From Providencia sp. PROV188 (GTDB lineage: Bacteria; Pseudomonadota; Gammaproteobacteria; Enterobacterales; Enterobacteriaceae), in assembly GCF_027595165.1 (NCBI RefSeq), contig NZ_CP097291.1, positions 2,604,001 through 2,668,000 on the forward strand: a stretch of 64,000 nucleotides of DNA, read 5' to 3'. Made by a program: the position numbers and the translations under genes. Below are positions 34,809 to 43,790 of the stretch, piece after piece. Position 1 is the stretch's first letter. Each line of letters opens with the position of its first letter. The notes under the pieces are model-generated. The model had not been told where the DNA came from, did no database searches, and saw only the letters and a list, made by a program, of their open reading frames with translations.

Positions 34809-35744
34809 ATGAACTCTATTTTTACTGAAGAAAATTTATTGACCTATACCACCGCGGCTAAATTTGCCAGTTTCAGTAAAGCGGCCGAAGAACTTGGGAT
34901 TACCACCTCCGCGGTGAGCTACACTATAAAACGTATCGAAACTTATTTAGATGTCGCACTGTTTATCCGCGATACCCGTAATATTGAACTGACCGAAGCG
35001 GGATACTATTTTTATCGCAAAGCCACCGACCTTCTGAATAATTTTCATCTCATCAAAAAAAGTATCGACTCCATTGAACAAGGGATTGAAGCCCGTGTTC
35101 GCATCTGTATCAATCAGTTGATCTACACCCCTTACCATACGGCGAAGTTGCTACAAATCTTGAAAAAGCAATTTGGTACCTGCCAGATCACTGTGACCAC
35201 AGAAGTGTATAACGGTGTTTGGGATGCCATTATCAATAACCATGCGGATATTGCGATTGGGGCGCCGGGTACACTCATGGATGGCGGCGGGATTGATTAC
35301 ACAGAAATTGGTGCCATACACTGGCAGTTTGCCATAGCATCTAGCCACCCTTTAGCCTTAATGCCTGAGCCAATTGCCGAAAGCCAGCTTCGCCTCTACC
35401 CAAATATTATGGTGGAAGATACGGCGCATACCATCAATAAACGCGTTGGGTGGCTACTGCACGGGCAAGAGGCGATTCAAGTGCCTGATTTCAACACCAA
35501 ATGCCAGTGCCAAATTTTAGGTGAAGGGATCGGATTCCTACCCGACTATATGGTTAAAGAACATGTAAAAACCGGTGTGTTAGTCACGAAGCAAATACAA
35601 AACCCAAGGCAGGATTCTCACATGCTATTAGCCACTCAACACTCTGCGACAGGGCTAGTCACCCAATGGATCAGAAAAGAGTTTATGGCAAATGGGGTCT
35701 TAACGGAACTTTACAGTGATTTGCTCAAGCCCATCGCCAATTAA
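34809..35744 (+). CDS. AllS-like LysR-family activator
   Basis: 311 aa; the start at 34809 aligns the HTH at residues 1-60 (LLTYTTAAKFASFSKAAEELGITTSAVSYTIKRIE) as in LysR proteins. Length and style are close to AllS (308 aa), the E. coli activator of allantoin utilisation. It is divergent from the ankyrin-allHFG operon, the usual layout for a LysR and its target. Inducer unknown. It converges with the next LysR gene, overlapping by 4 bp. Confidence 0.85.
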   Translation: MNSIFTEENLLTYTTAAKFASFSKAAEELGITTSAVSYTIKRIETYLDVALFIRDTRNIELTEAGYYFYRKATDLLNNFHLIKKSIDSIEQGIEARVRICINQLIYTPYHTAKLLQILKKQFGTCQITVTTEVYNGVWDAIINNHADIAIGAPGTLMDGGGIDYTEIGAIHWQFAIASSHPLALMPEPIAESQLRLYPNIMVEDTAHTINKRVGWLLHGQEAIQVPDFNTKCQCQILGEGIGFLPDYMVKEHVKTGVLVTKQIQNPRQDSHMLLATQHSATGLVTQWIRKEFMANGVLTELYSDLLKPIAN

Positions 35745-36595
35745 CGCGGTTCTAATTGATGAGCTAACTGCTCCGCCAATACTGAAACCATCTCCGATGA
35801 CTCTTTGTGGAAATGCATCGCCAGTTCCATCTCTTGGGCTGGAGGAAACCCCTCTTCTGCTGTCAAGATCCGATGCTGGGGTAATTTCGCGCGTACGGGT
35901 AACAGGCTAACGCCTAATCCGTCGGTAATCGCACTTTGGATACCCGCTAGGCTAGTGCAAGTGTATGTAATGTGCCAAGGGCGTTGTTCATTATCTAGCA
36001 ACCTAAACATATCATTCCGGTACAGCCCATTCTCTGGAAAAACAATCAGAGGAACAGAATCCGAGGGAAAAACATGTTGCTGGCGACTCGCTAGCCAGCA
36101 AAGAGGCTCTGACCAATGATAATCACTATGAAACTCCCCTTTTCGTTGTTTCACAATGATCAAATCCAACTCACCATGTTGATAGCGTTGCTGTAGTTGG
36201 CGACTCAACCCGCTAGTCACCTCTAATCGGACATTAGGATGCGCTTGCATAAATGCCGCCAATGTTGGTGTCACTAATCCCGACGTCAAATCTTCAGGAA
36301 ACCCTAATCGCAGAGTTTGAATAATCGCATTGCCTGTTATTTTCATAAAAAACGTATCGTTAAGTGCCAGAATATTTTTCGCGTATCCCAGCAACACTTC
36401 CCCTGTTTCTGTCAGGGTTAACATCCGATGCCCCCTTACAAACAACGGCTGTCCAATAAGACTTTCTAATCGCTGAACTTGCTGACTTAACGTCGATTGC
36501 GTTGAATTTAATTGTTGTGAAGCCACCGTAAAATTTCCCGTTTCTGCGACGGTAACGAATGTTTTCAATAATACAAAATTAAGCAACGAATTCAT
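35741..36595 (-). CDS. LysR-family regulator of the deaminase-transporter pair
   Basis: 284 aa; N-terminal HTH (LLKTFVTVAETGNFTVASQQLNSTQSTLSQQVQRLE), C-terminal effector domain. It is divergent from the guanine-deaminase-like gene and MFS gene, so it probably controls them. No close named homologue recognised. Confidence 0.87.
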   Translation of the reverse strand: MNSLLNFVLLKTFVTVAETGNFTVASQQLNSTQSTLSQQVQRLESLIGQPLFVRGHRMLTLTETGEVLLGYAKNILALNDTFFMKITGNAIIQTLRLGFPEDLTSGLVTPTLAAFMQAHPNVRLEVTSGLSRQLQQRYQHGELDLIIVKQRKGEFHSDYHWSEPLCWLASRQQHVFPSDSVPLIVFPENGLYRNDMFRLLDNEQRPWHITYTCTSLAGIQSAITDGLGVSLLPVRAKLPQHRILTAEEGFPPAQEMELAMHFHKESSEMVSVLAEQLAHQLEPR

Positions 36596-36752
36596 TTTTT
36601 TAATACCTGAGATTTAATTATTTAATTTTTAAATATCACAGTTTTTGATTAGATTGAAGGGAACAACGCATTTGATGGACATTACTGAAATGACACCATG
36701 TCAACTCATCAGTAATCTTATTAGAATACTCGATAAATCAGGAGCACAAACC

Positions 36753-37220
36753 ATGCTCGATAAACAATTTTTACAACATGCAATCACCCTCGCCGCTGAC
36801 AATGTTGCCGCAGGTGGGCGTCCATTTGGTGCAGTGGTCGTCAAAAATGAGCAAATTATTGCCACTGGCGTGAATCAAATGTTGGAGCGACACGACCCTA
36901 CCGCACACGCTGAATTACTCGCATTACGCCAAGCAGGAGAGGTGCTAAATAGCGTCAGACTCGATGATTGCACCGTTTATGCTAGCGGTCAGCCTTGCCC
37001 TATGTGCCTTGCTGCGATCCGCATGTCTGGCATTAAACGTGTTGTTTATGCCTATTCGAACCAAGATGCTGAACCTTTTGGATTATCAACAGAGGCGATA
37101 GCTGAAGCATTAAGAGCCTCTCCTGACCAACAAAGTGGTTTGCAATTTATCCAATTAAAACCGAAGGATGAGACGCAATCCATGCTGTATCAAACTTGGT
37201 GGCAACAGCATCACGCGTAA
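36753..37220 (+). CDS. Guanine/nucleoside deaminase-like enzyme
   Basis: 155 aa from ATG 36753 (AGGAGC eight bases upstream); the frame reaches back to 36645 without such a site. The zinc deaminase motif HAE (TAHAELLAL) and PCPMC (QPCPMCLAAI) are intact. Length and the C-terminal region fit guanine deaminase GuaD of the CDA fold rather than TadA. It removes an amino group from a purine or related ring. It is two bases from the MFS gene, so the two are one operon. Confidence 0.85.
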   Translation: MLDKQFLQHAITLAADNVAAGGRPFGAVVVKNEQIIATGVNQMLERHDPTAHAELLALRQAGEVLNSVRLDDCTVYASGQPCPMCLAAIRMSGIKRVVYAYSNQDAEPFGLSTEAIAEALRASPDQQSGLQFIQLKPKDETQSMLYQTWWQQHHA

Positions 37221-37222
37221 AC

Positions 37223-38407
37223 ATGAAAAAACCACTTTCTGCCTCTTTTGGCCTGATTCTGACGATTGCCCTTGTCGGTATTAATTTACGCCCCTTTATG
37301 ACAGGACCTGGGCCAGTCATCGAAAATATCATTCAAACCACCGGAATGAGCTACCAGAGCGTTTCACTGTTAACGCTGATCCCCATGTTACTCATGGGTT
37401 TTGGAGCTTTGGTCGTCCCCGCATTAAATCAAAAATTAGGTGATAAGTGGGGTATCAGCCTCGCGATGCTACTGCTGCTGATAGGCTCTTTCTGCCGATT
37501 ATTTGTTTCTGATGCGAACGCACTGTTAATGACCGCATTTTTGTGTGGAATGGGAGCGGCTTATATTCAAGCGGTTTTCCCCGGTTTGATAAAATTTTCG
37601 TTTCCACAAAAAATGGCCGCCATGACGGGATTATATTCAGCTACCTTAATGGTCGGTGGCGCGCTGGGAGCGCAATTAACACCGCTAATTACCCACCTTT
37701 CAGGGAATTGGCAAAGTGGGCTAGCATGGCTTGCATTTCCAGCACTGATCGCCCTGATTGCCGTCTTCATGAATATTCGCTCTTCGAACACGAAAAATAC
37801 GCCAGCTCAGCTGAGTGTATTAACTTATCTTAAGCTGCCCAGAGCATGGCTATTAATGGCGGGATTTGGTTTAGTGAATGCGGGTTATGCAACTGCCGTG
37901 ACATGGCTGGCACCTTTCTTTCAACAACAAGGATTTAGTGCTACAGAAAGCGGTTCTCTGGTGGCGATTTTAACCGTTTTTCAAGCTGCTGCGGCACTGA
38001 TGATCCCGGTATTAGCATCCCATAATATTGACCGTCGCTTTTGGCTCACTGTCACGCTGGTGAGCCAAGCATTGGGATTTGCCGGGTTAATCCTGTTTCC
38101 TAATACACTACCGTTGCTGTGGGTAGGTCTGCTGGGCTGCGGACTGGGTGGCTGCTTCGCCTTAACCATTATTACCTCTTTAGATCATATCCCTCATCCT
38201 GCTAGCGCAGGGATCCTGACTGCCTTAATGCAAGCAGGCGGTTTTATCATCGCCGCTTTTGGACCTTTGGTTGCGGCAGCATTACAGCAATTTAGTCACA
38301 GTTTTACCCCTGTTTGGTTGCTGCATTGTGTCCTAGTTATGATGACATTACTGCTATTTTTGCGTTTAAATCCTAAAAAGTATCACCAGATTTTTAGCGT
38401 GAAATAA
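37223..38407 (+). CDS. CynX/NimT-family MFS transporter
   Basis: 394 aa with about 12 TM helices; N-terminal VGINLRPFMTGPGPVIENI is the signature of the CynX/NimT (cyanate/2-nitroimidazole) family. The ATG is two bases after the deaminase stop and has no ribosome site of its own, so translation is likely coupled. It may export or import the deaminase substrate or product. Confidence 0.87.
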   Translation: MKKPLSASFGLILTIALVGINLRPFMTGPGPVIENIIQTTGMSYQSVSLLTLIPMLLMGFGALVVPALNQKLGDKWGISLAMLLLLIGSFCRLFVSDANALLMTAFLCGMGAAYIQAVFPGLIKFSFPQKMAAMTGLYSATLMVGGALGAQLTPLITHLSGNWQSGLAWLAFPALIALIAVFMNIRSSNTKNTPAQLSVLTYLKLPRAWLLMAGFGLVNAGYATAVTWLAPFFQQQGFSATESGSLVAILTVFQAAAALMIPVLASHNIDRRFWLTVTLVSQALGFAGLILFPNTLPLLWVGLLGCGLGGCFALTIITSLDHIPHPASAGILTALMQAGGFIIAAFGPLVAAALQQFSHSFTPVWLLHCVLVMMTLLLFLRLNPKKYHQIFSVK

Positions 38408-38418
38408 GCTTAGTTACC

Positions 38419-38446
38419 AAGGAGATGGCCTCATTGCCATCTCCTT
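38419..38446. terminator. Hairpin between the convergent MFS and PACE genes
   Basis: Perfect 11-bp stem AAGGAGATGGC/GCCATCTCCTT, 6-nt loop. Little T-tract, yet the position between two convergent stops fits a shared terminator. Confidence 0.55.
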
Positions 38447-38450
38447 CACG

Positions 38451-38891
38451 CTACGCAGTGGTTTTTTCTTGCGCCAATGCAGATTTTGGTAACCCAAAAA
38501 TTTTGTCAAATGCCCAGTTAAAGAAAAAAGTATAAATCGGGATAAAGATAATCAGGGCAAAATCTAAAATAAGTGCCTGCCAGAGCGATATTGATAACCA
38601 CCATGCAATCAATGGGATCAAAAATACCACCAGCGTTAGCTGGAATAACACCGCATGAGCAAAACGACGTCTAAACGTTCTAATTCTTGATTTCTGCTTT
38701 GATTCCCAATATTCAAATACCACATTGAAAATAAAATTCCATGTCACCGCAATCGTGGTGATCACCAGTGCTAAAGGTCCTGTGGTTCCCGCGGAATTCC
38801 CCGAAAGAAAAGCCAGTGCCAACGATGAAATCATCCAGCCAATAACTTCGTAGCTCGTAATAAAAACCACTTTACGTTTAATACCTTGCAT
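38451..38891 (-). CDS. PACE-family efflux transporter
   Basis: 146 aa, four TM helices forming two BTP (bacterial transmembrane pair) domains: RKVVFITSYEVIGW and the second-half RFAHAVLFQLTLVVFLIPLIAWWL. The family (AceI) exports chlorhexidine and other cationic compounds. Typical length. A LysR gene is divergent 97 bp away, as is common for PACE pumps. Confidence 0.9.
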   Translation of the reverse strand: MQGIKRKVVFITSYEVIGWMISSLALAFLSGNSAGTTGPLALVITTIAVTWNFIFNVVFEYWESKQKSRIRTFRRRFAHAVLFQLTLVVFLIPLIAWWLSISLWQALILDFALIIFIPIYTFFFNWAFDKIFGLPKSALAQEKTTA

Positions 38892-38988
38892 TTTTTATCT
38901 CATATTCTGTTTGCCGAAGGCTGGTAAATTAAATCAATATTAATGATAATAAAAGTCAGCTACTATCAACAAAACTGAAAGGTCTAAG

Positions 38989-39873
38989 ATGCCATTTAAT
39001 AGTGAAAACCTGATGATTTTCTTAACTGTGCTCGATAAAGGCTCTTTTTCCGCAGCGGCAAGAGCACTTCATCGAGTCCCTTCCGCGATTAGCATGGCAA
39101 TTGCCAACCTTGAAGCAGAGCTTGGTTTTTCGCTGTTTGAGCGCCATACGCGAGAACCCAAACCTACGGAACAAGCGCTTTCCCTCGCCCCCTATGCACG
39201 AAATATTGTGGATAACTTACGTCAGTTGAATGTTTTCTCACGAGAACTCACTCAGGGGGTGGAGAGTACACTCACAATCGGGGTCGCTGAAGGGGTTAAT
39301 CCCAATGTGTTAGTTGATACATTGCACGCCCTGAGCCAACGTTATCCGTTGATGCATGTGGAGCTGATCACCGCTCCTCAAGATGATATTTTGCCACTAT
39401 TGCACAGTGAGCGCGTTCAATTGGCTATCGCTTTTGGTGGGTTATATGTCAATGCTCAGGAACAATTCGAATGTATTGGTTATGAATCATTAACAGCGAC
39501 CATCAGCGCCGATTATCCCTCTAATAAACCGAATAATGCGCTGTATATCGAAGATCTTGTTCAAACACGCCAGATTATTGTCGCTAGCCCTCACCACCCT
39601 ATCAGTGATTTCCGCTCTATTGTTTCTAGCCATTATTGGCGTACGGATAGCTTCACGATGGCGTTAGAATTAGTTAAAAAAGGGATGGGTTGGGGAAATT
39701 TACCGGCTTCATTAATCAAAACTGATTTAGAGGCAGGTTTACTCAAGCGTTTAGAATTTAAAAACACCCCGAATGGCTTAGTGCTTCCTGTCCATGTGGT
39801 CTGTTTAAAAGGTCAAGTACTCAAACGCGGTGCCCAAGAGTGTATCGAGCTTTTAAAAATAAATATGTACTAA
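38989..39873 (+). CDS. LysR-family regulator of the PACE pump
   Basis: 294 aa, HTH at about 5-60 (LMIFLTVLDKGSFSAAARALHRVPSAISMAIANLE). Divergent from the PACE gene, equivalent to AceR-aceI in Acinetobacter, so probably its activator. AAGG-type ribosome site. Confidence 0.87.
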   Translation: MPFNSENLMIFLTVLDKGSFSAAARALHRVPSAISMAIANLEAELGFSLFERHTREPKPTEQALSLAPYARNIVDNLRQLNVFSRELTQGVESTLTIGVAEGVNPNVLVDTLHALSQRYPLMHVELITAPQDDILPLLHSERVQLAIAFGGLYVNAQEQFECIGYESLTATISADYPSNKPNNALYIEDLVQTRQIIVASPHHPISDFRSIVSSHYWRTDSFTMALELVKKGMGWGNLPASLIKTDLEAGLLKRLEFKNTPNGLVLPVHVVCLKGQVLKRGAQECIELLKINMY

Positions 39874-39948
39874 CAAATTTCAGTAATTTCAGGATCGGCT
39901 CAATCCCCCTCCAAAAGTTAGGTAAATCCCCATTTACATCATAAAGGT

Positions 39949-39975
39949 AGCCCGTATCCGCGATACGGCTCTTTT
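39949..39975 (+). terminator. Terminator after the LysR gene
   Basis: CCGTATC-CGC-GATACGG stem followed by CTCTTTTG. Confidence 0.6.
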
Positions 39976-40037
39976 GTTGGTAAACAGTGTTTGTTGATCA
40001 ATTGTGAAAATCACTTGATATTGCCAATGCTTTTAAA

Positions 40038-40056
40038 GATAATAATTATCAATATC
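40038..40056 (+). promoter_or_regulatory. Fur box upstream of hemP
   Basis: GATAATAATTATCAATATC agrees with the 19-bp Fur consensus at 16 positions. It is 36 bp upstream of hemP and should repress the hemin cluster when iron is sufficient. Confidence 0.8.
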
Positions 40057-40092
40057 ATTCTTATTGACAACAAAATTTCTGTGGTGAACAAC

Positions 40093-40284
40093 ATGACCAA
40101 GCCACTTTCTGACATTATTGAAGAAACCACAAAATCAACCTCACTGACTGATTTTGCTGCTAAAAATGGGCTTATTGAAAGCCAAAAATTATTAGGTGCA
40201 TCAGGCAAAATTGCCATTGAACACCGCGGTGAAATTTATCAATTGCGCCAAACTCGCACAGGTAAATTAATTCTGACCAAATAG
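40093..40284 (+). CDS. hemP: Hemin uptake protein HemP
   Basis: 63 aa from ATG 40093, the start that fits the HemP family and follows the Fur box. The C-terminal half (LLGASGKIAIEHRGEIYQLRQTRTGKLILTK) is the HemP signature. Small cytoplasmic protein proposed to help express the haem receptor. First gene of the hemin cluster. Confidence 0.9.
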   Translation: MTKPLSDIIEETTKSTSLTDFAAKNGLIESQKLLGASGKIAIEHRGEIYQLRQTRTGKLILTK

Positions 40285-40308
40285 TTTTTAGTCTTCACAA
40301 CGCAGTTT

Positions 40309-40362
40309 GCTTTAAAAATACTGTTTGTTTTAAAAACACAATTAGCTTTAAAAACACAATAT
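40309..40362 (+). repeat. Three 18-bp tandem repeats between hemP and hmuR
   Basis: Units GCTTTAAAAATACTGTTT, GTTTTAAAAACACAATTA and GCTTTAAAAACACAATAT stand head to tail from 25 bp after the hemP stop. The rest of the 376-bp gap to hmuR shows no second Fur box or hairpin that I can see. Confidence 0.65.
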
Positions 40363-40660
40363 ATCTCGCAAGCCACCTAAGTCGTCATGCTAGGCAGCCA
40401 GCTTAACTCTATACATCAGGACACAGTTTCTTATGGTGTTTATTACGGGCTTTGCTGCTGTAAATCTGGATAACCTCAAGGCGAACTTTCGAACCCTATC
40501 ATCGCTTGTTGGGTTCAAATACCCCTTTTCCCCTATTCCGTTGAAAGCGTCTTTGTCTCAACACCCTATAAACACGCCATAACGCTCTGATGATAAGTCA
40601 GTTTTTAACGGTGCATCGCACTCATCAAAGAGTTAACAATTTTTAGGGAGTATCACCTGT

Positions 40661-42682
40661 ATGTCTCAAGTATTACGCTTATCTGTGCTGGCGAGTGCCT
40701 TGCTGCCTCTAATGGCAACCGCACAGACTGAAAAATCTCCAACTAACAATAACCATTTAACTAACAGTCACCACGATGTGATGACGGTGTATGCCACGGG
40801 TAATGAGCGAGATAGCTTTAATACGCCGATGATGGTTACCGTCATTAAAAATGATTCACCAGAAACCAAAACAGCCAATAATGCTAACGATATTTTGCGG
40901 AAAGTGCCGGGCATTGCACTGACAGGAACTAGCCGTACTAACGGTCAAGATATCAGCATGCGCGGATTTGACCGTCGTGGAATTTTGACGTTAGTCGATG
41001 GCGTTCGCCAAGGTACGGATACTGGGCACATTAACGGAACATTTCTTGATCCCGCGCTTATCAAACAAGTGGAAATCATTCGCGGTCCATCAGCGCTTTT
41101 ATATGGCAGCGGCGCGATGGGTGGCGTGATTGCTTGGGAAACCGTGAATGCGAAAGATTTACTGCGTGAAGGTCAAAGCCAAGGTTTCCGCGTTTTCACT
41201 CAAGGCGCTACCGGGGATCACAGCTTTGGCTTTGGCGGCTCCGCTTTTGGTAAAACCGATGACTTTGACGGGCTATTCAGCTTTGTGACGAAAGAAAGCG
41301 GTGATGTTCGTCTTGGCGGCGGCGAGAAAATGGATAACAAAGAAACCATTGCCAATATGCTCGGTAAAGGCACATGGCAACTGGATGATGCGCAAACCCT
41401 GTCGGGACAAATTCGTTATTACAATAATGATGCTTATGAGCCAAAAGATCCGCAACAGCTCGCCACCAGCAACGATAATAAGAAGGTTAACCGCACAACG
41501 CGTCAGCGTGACTTGCAAGCAACCTATCAGTTAAATCCAGACGATAATTCATGGCTCAATTTAAAAGCGACTCCGTATTACTCTGATGTAAATATCACCT
41601 CCAAAGGGAAAGAATCTAACTACGAAGGACGCAGCCAAAAAACGTATGGTATCAAACTGGATAACCGCTCCGATATCTATGAGTTACCACTCGCTGCACA
41701 CAACTTTACCTACGGTACTGAAGCGTATCGTCAAAAACAGACCCCTTACGCTGGAACCACTCAGTTCCCTGATGCAGAGATCACCTTTGCGGCTGGCTTT
41801 ATTCAGGATGAGATTACCTTAAAAGATTTGCCTGTTTCCTTCATTTTGGGAACTCGCTATGACAACTACAAGTCCACCGCCAAGGGCAATAAAGATGTCA
41901 AAGAAGATCAATGGTCATCAAAAGCGGCGGTGAGCATCACACCAACCGAGTGGTCAATGCTGTTTGCGTCATACTCTGAAGCTTTCCGTGCTCCAACAAT
42001 GATGGAAATGTACAACGATTCCCTTCACTTCAAAGGTGGTCCTATTTCCAACTATTGGCGCCCTAACCCAGACTTAAAGCCTGAATCCACACGAACTGCG
42101 GAATATGGTTTTGGTTTACGCTTTGATGACTTACTCATGGCTCGCGATAACCTGCGCTTCAAAGCCAGCTATTTCGATACAAAAGCTAAAGATTACATTA
42201 ACACCTACGTCAATACAGACCGTGTTAACTGGAATAACAACTACACCACATCCATTAATACCAAGCGCGCTAAAATTTGGGGAACGGATGTGTCATTGGA
42301 TTACACCACCGACTACTTTGCGTGGGGTCTCGCCTATAACCACACCGTCGGCGTCAATGAATATACAGGCAAAGCCATTGAATCCATTAAACCGGATTCA
42401 CTCACCAGTAATCTCTCTATTCCAGTTGCAGACAGCGGTTTCTCTGTGGGCTGGTTAGGTGAGTTTACGACTCATACCGATTTCGATAAAACATCCAAAT
42501 TGAAGCAACAACCAGGCTACGCCGTTCATGATTTCTATCTAAATTATCAAGGAGATGGAAGTCTTAAAGGGTTAGATACCAGTGTTGTTTTAGGAAATGC
42601 TTTTGACAAAGAGTATTACTCCTCTCAGGGGATTCCCCAAGATGGTCGTAATGCTAAGCTGCTCGTCAGCTTCCAATGGTAA
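40661..42682 (+). CDS. hmuR: TonB-dependent hemin receptor
   Basis: 673 aa. Signal peptide to A-T-A (about 21), TonB box around DVMTVYA, plug domain (residues about 55-165: NDILRKVPGIALTG, MRGFDRRGILTLVDGVRQG, GPSALLYGSGAMGGVI), then a 22-strand barrel ending in ...LLVSFQW. FRAPTMMEMYN and NPDLKPE are the FRAP/NPNL haem-binding signatures. It imports haem across the outer membrane. Ribosome site GGGAG. First large gene of hmuRSTUV. Confidence 0.95.
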   Translation: MSQVLRLSVLASALLPLMATAQTEKSPTNNNHLTNSHHDVMTVYATGNERDSFNTPMMVTVIKNDSPETKTANNANDILRKVPGIALTGTSRTNGQDISMRGFDRRGILTLVDGVRQGTDTGHINGTFLDPALIKQVEIIRGPSALLYGSGAMGGVIAWETVNAKDLLREGQSQGFRVFTQGATGDHSFGFGGSAFGKTDDFDGLFSFVTKESGDVRLGGGEKMDNKETIANMLGKGTWQLDDAQTLSGQIRYYNNDAYEPKDPQQLATSNDNKKVNRTTRQRDLQATYQLNPDDNSWLNLKATPYYSDVNITSKGKESNYEGRSQKTYGIKLDNRSDIYELPLAAHNFTYGTEAYRQKQTPYAGTTQFPDAEITFAAGFIQDEITLKDLPVSFILGTRYDNYKSTAKGNKDVKEDQWSSKAAVSITPTEWSMLFASYSEAFRAPTMMEMYNDSLHFKGGPISNYWRPNPDLKPESTRTAEYGFGLRFDDLLMARDNLRFKASYFDTKAKDYINTYVNTDRVNWNNNYTTSINTKRAKIWGTDVSLDYTTDYFAWGLAYNHTVGVNEYTGKAIESIKPDSLTSNLSIPVADSGFSVGWLGEFTTHTDFDKTSKLKQQPGYAVHDFYLNYQGDGSLKGLDTSVVLGNAFDKEYYSSQGIPQDGRNAKLLVSFQW

Positions 42683-42709
42683 TTCACACTATATTGGTAA
42701 TTCACACTA
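42677..42709 (+). repeat. Direct repeat across the hmuR stop codon
   Basis: TGGTAATTCACACTA occurs at 42677-42691 and 42695-42709, an 18-bp period. The first copy contains the hmuR stop, so the second is a duplication in the hmuR-hmuS gap. Confidence 0.75.
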
Positions 42710-42725
42710 CATAAAGGAGAAACCT

Positions 42726-43775
42726 GTGAATTCAGCACTTTTCGAACGTTATCAACAAGCCAAAGCAGATAATAAAGCTAGGTATGCGAGAGACCTCGCT
42801 GCTTATCTGAATGTTTCTGAAGGGGAATTACTGCATAGCCGCGTTGGGCGCGATAAGGCTAAACGCCTGAGCATTGATGCGCCAACGTTATTAACTGCTT
42901 TGGAGGCTGTCGGTCCAGTCAAGGCTATTACCCGTAATGAGTATGTGGTCCATGAGCAAGTCGGGCGCTATGAGAATGCTAAATTTAGCCCTCACGGCGG
43001 TTTAATTCTTAATCCACGCGCACTGGATTTGCGTATGTTTTTCTCTCATTGGGACAGCATTTTTACGCTCTCTGAAGAGGCTAAACGAGGTGAACGTCAT
43101 AGTATCCAATTCTTTGATAAACATGGCGATGCACTGCACAAAGTGTATACCACCGATGAAACCGATATGGATGCATGGAATGCGCTTATCGAAAAATACG
43201 TAACCACCGAAAACCCACTATTATCCGTTGAAAAAGTGCAGCCACACCACGCTCAGCCAATTAGCGATGAGCTAAAACAACAGCTTGACCAAGAGTGGCG
43301 CAATATGACGGATGTTCACCAATTTTTCATCTTATTGAAGAAAAATAACTTAAGCCGTCAACAAGTGTTCCGCGCTGTCAGTGATGATTTAGCTTGGCAG
43401 GTGCCAAATGATTCATTCAATCAGCTGGTTAATACAGCTTTCGCTGATCAAAACGAAATTATGATTTTCGTAGGTAACCGTGGATGTGTGCAAATTTTCA
43501 CAGGCAAAATCAAACGCTTGATGCCACACCAAACTGAAGGTTCTGACATCAAATGGCTGAATATTTTCAACCCTGATTTCACGCTGCATATGATTGAAAA
43601 TGGTGTTGCAGAGTGTTGGGTCACTCGTAAACCAACGGAAGATGGTTTTGTGACAAGCCTGGAAGTGTTTGATGACCAAGGCAATCAAATCGCACAAATG
43701 TACGGACAACGCACTGAAGGGACGCCAGAGCAAGAACACTGGCGCCAGCAAGTCATGTCCCTGCCAAGAATCTAA
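42726..43775 (+). CDS. hmuS: Haem-degrading/haem-trafficking protein HmuS
   Basis: 349 aa from a GTG start with AAAGGAG seven bases upstream; an upstream ATG lies inside hmuR. Two tandem HemS/ChuS domains (residues about 25-170 and 200-345). The C-terminal GNRGCVQIFTGKIKRL segment is typical. It takes haem in the cytoplasm and releases iron or hands haem on. 44 bp behind hmuR. Confidence 0.93.
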   Translation: MNSALFERYQQAKADNKARYARDLAAYLNVSEGELLHSRVGRDKAKRLSIDAPTLLTALEAVGPVKAITRNEYVVHEQVGRYENAKFSPHGGLILNPRALDLRMFFSHWDSIFTLSEEAKRGERHSIQFFDKHGDALHKVYTTDETDMDAWNALIEKYVTTENPLLSVEKVQPHHAQPISDELKQQLDQEWRNMTDVHQFFILLKKNNLSRQQVFRAVSDDLAWQVPNDSFNQLVNTAFADQNEIMIFVGNRGCVQIFTGKIKRLMPHQTEGSDIKWLNIFNPDFTLHMIENGVAECWVTRKPTEDGFVTSLEVFDDQGNQIAQMYGQRTEGTPEQEHWRQQVMSLPRI

Positions 43776-43790
43776 CACAGGTATTTGACG

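Noticed and set aside
40309..40362. CRISPR-like array at the 18-bp repeats
   Set aside because: Repeats are contiguous with no spacers and no cas genes are present anywhere in the window.
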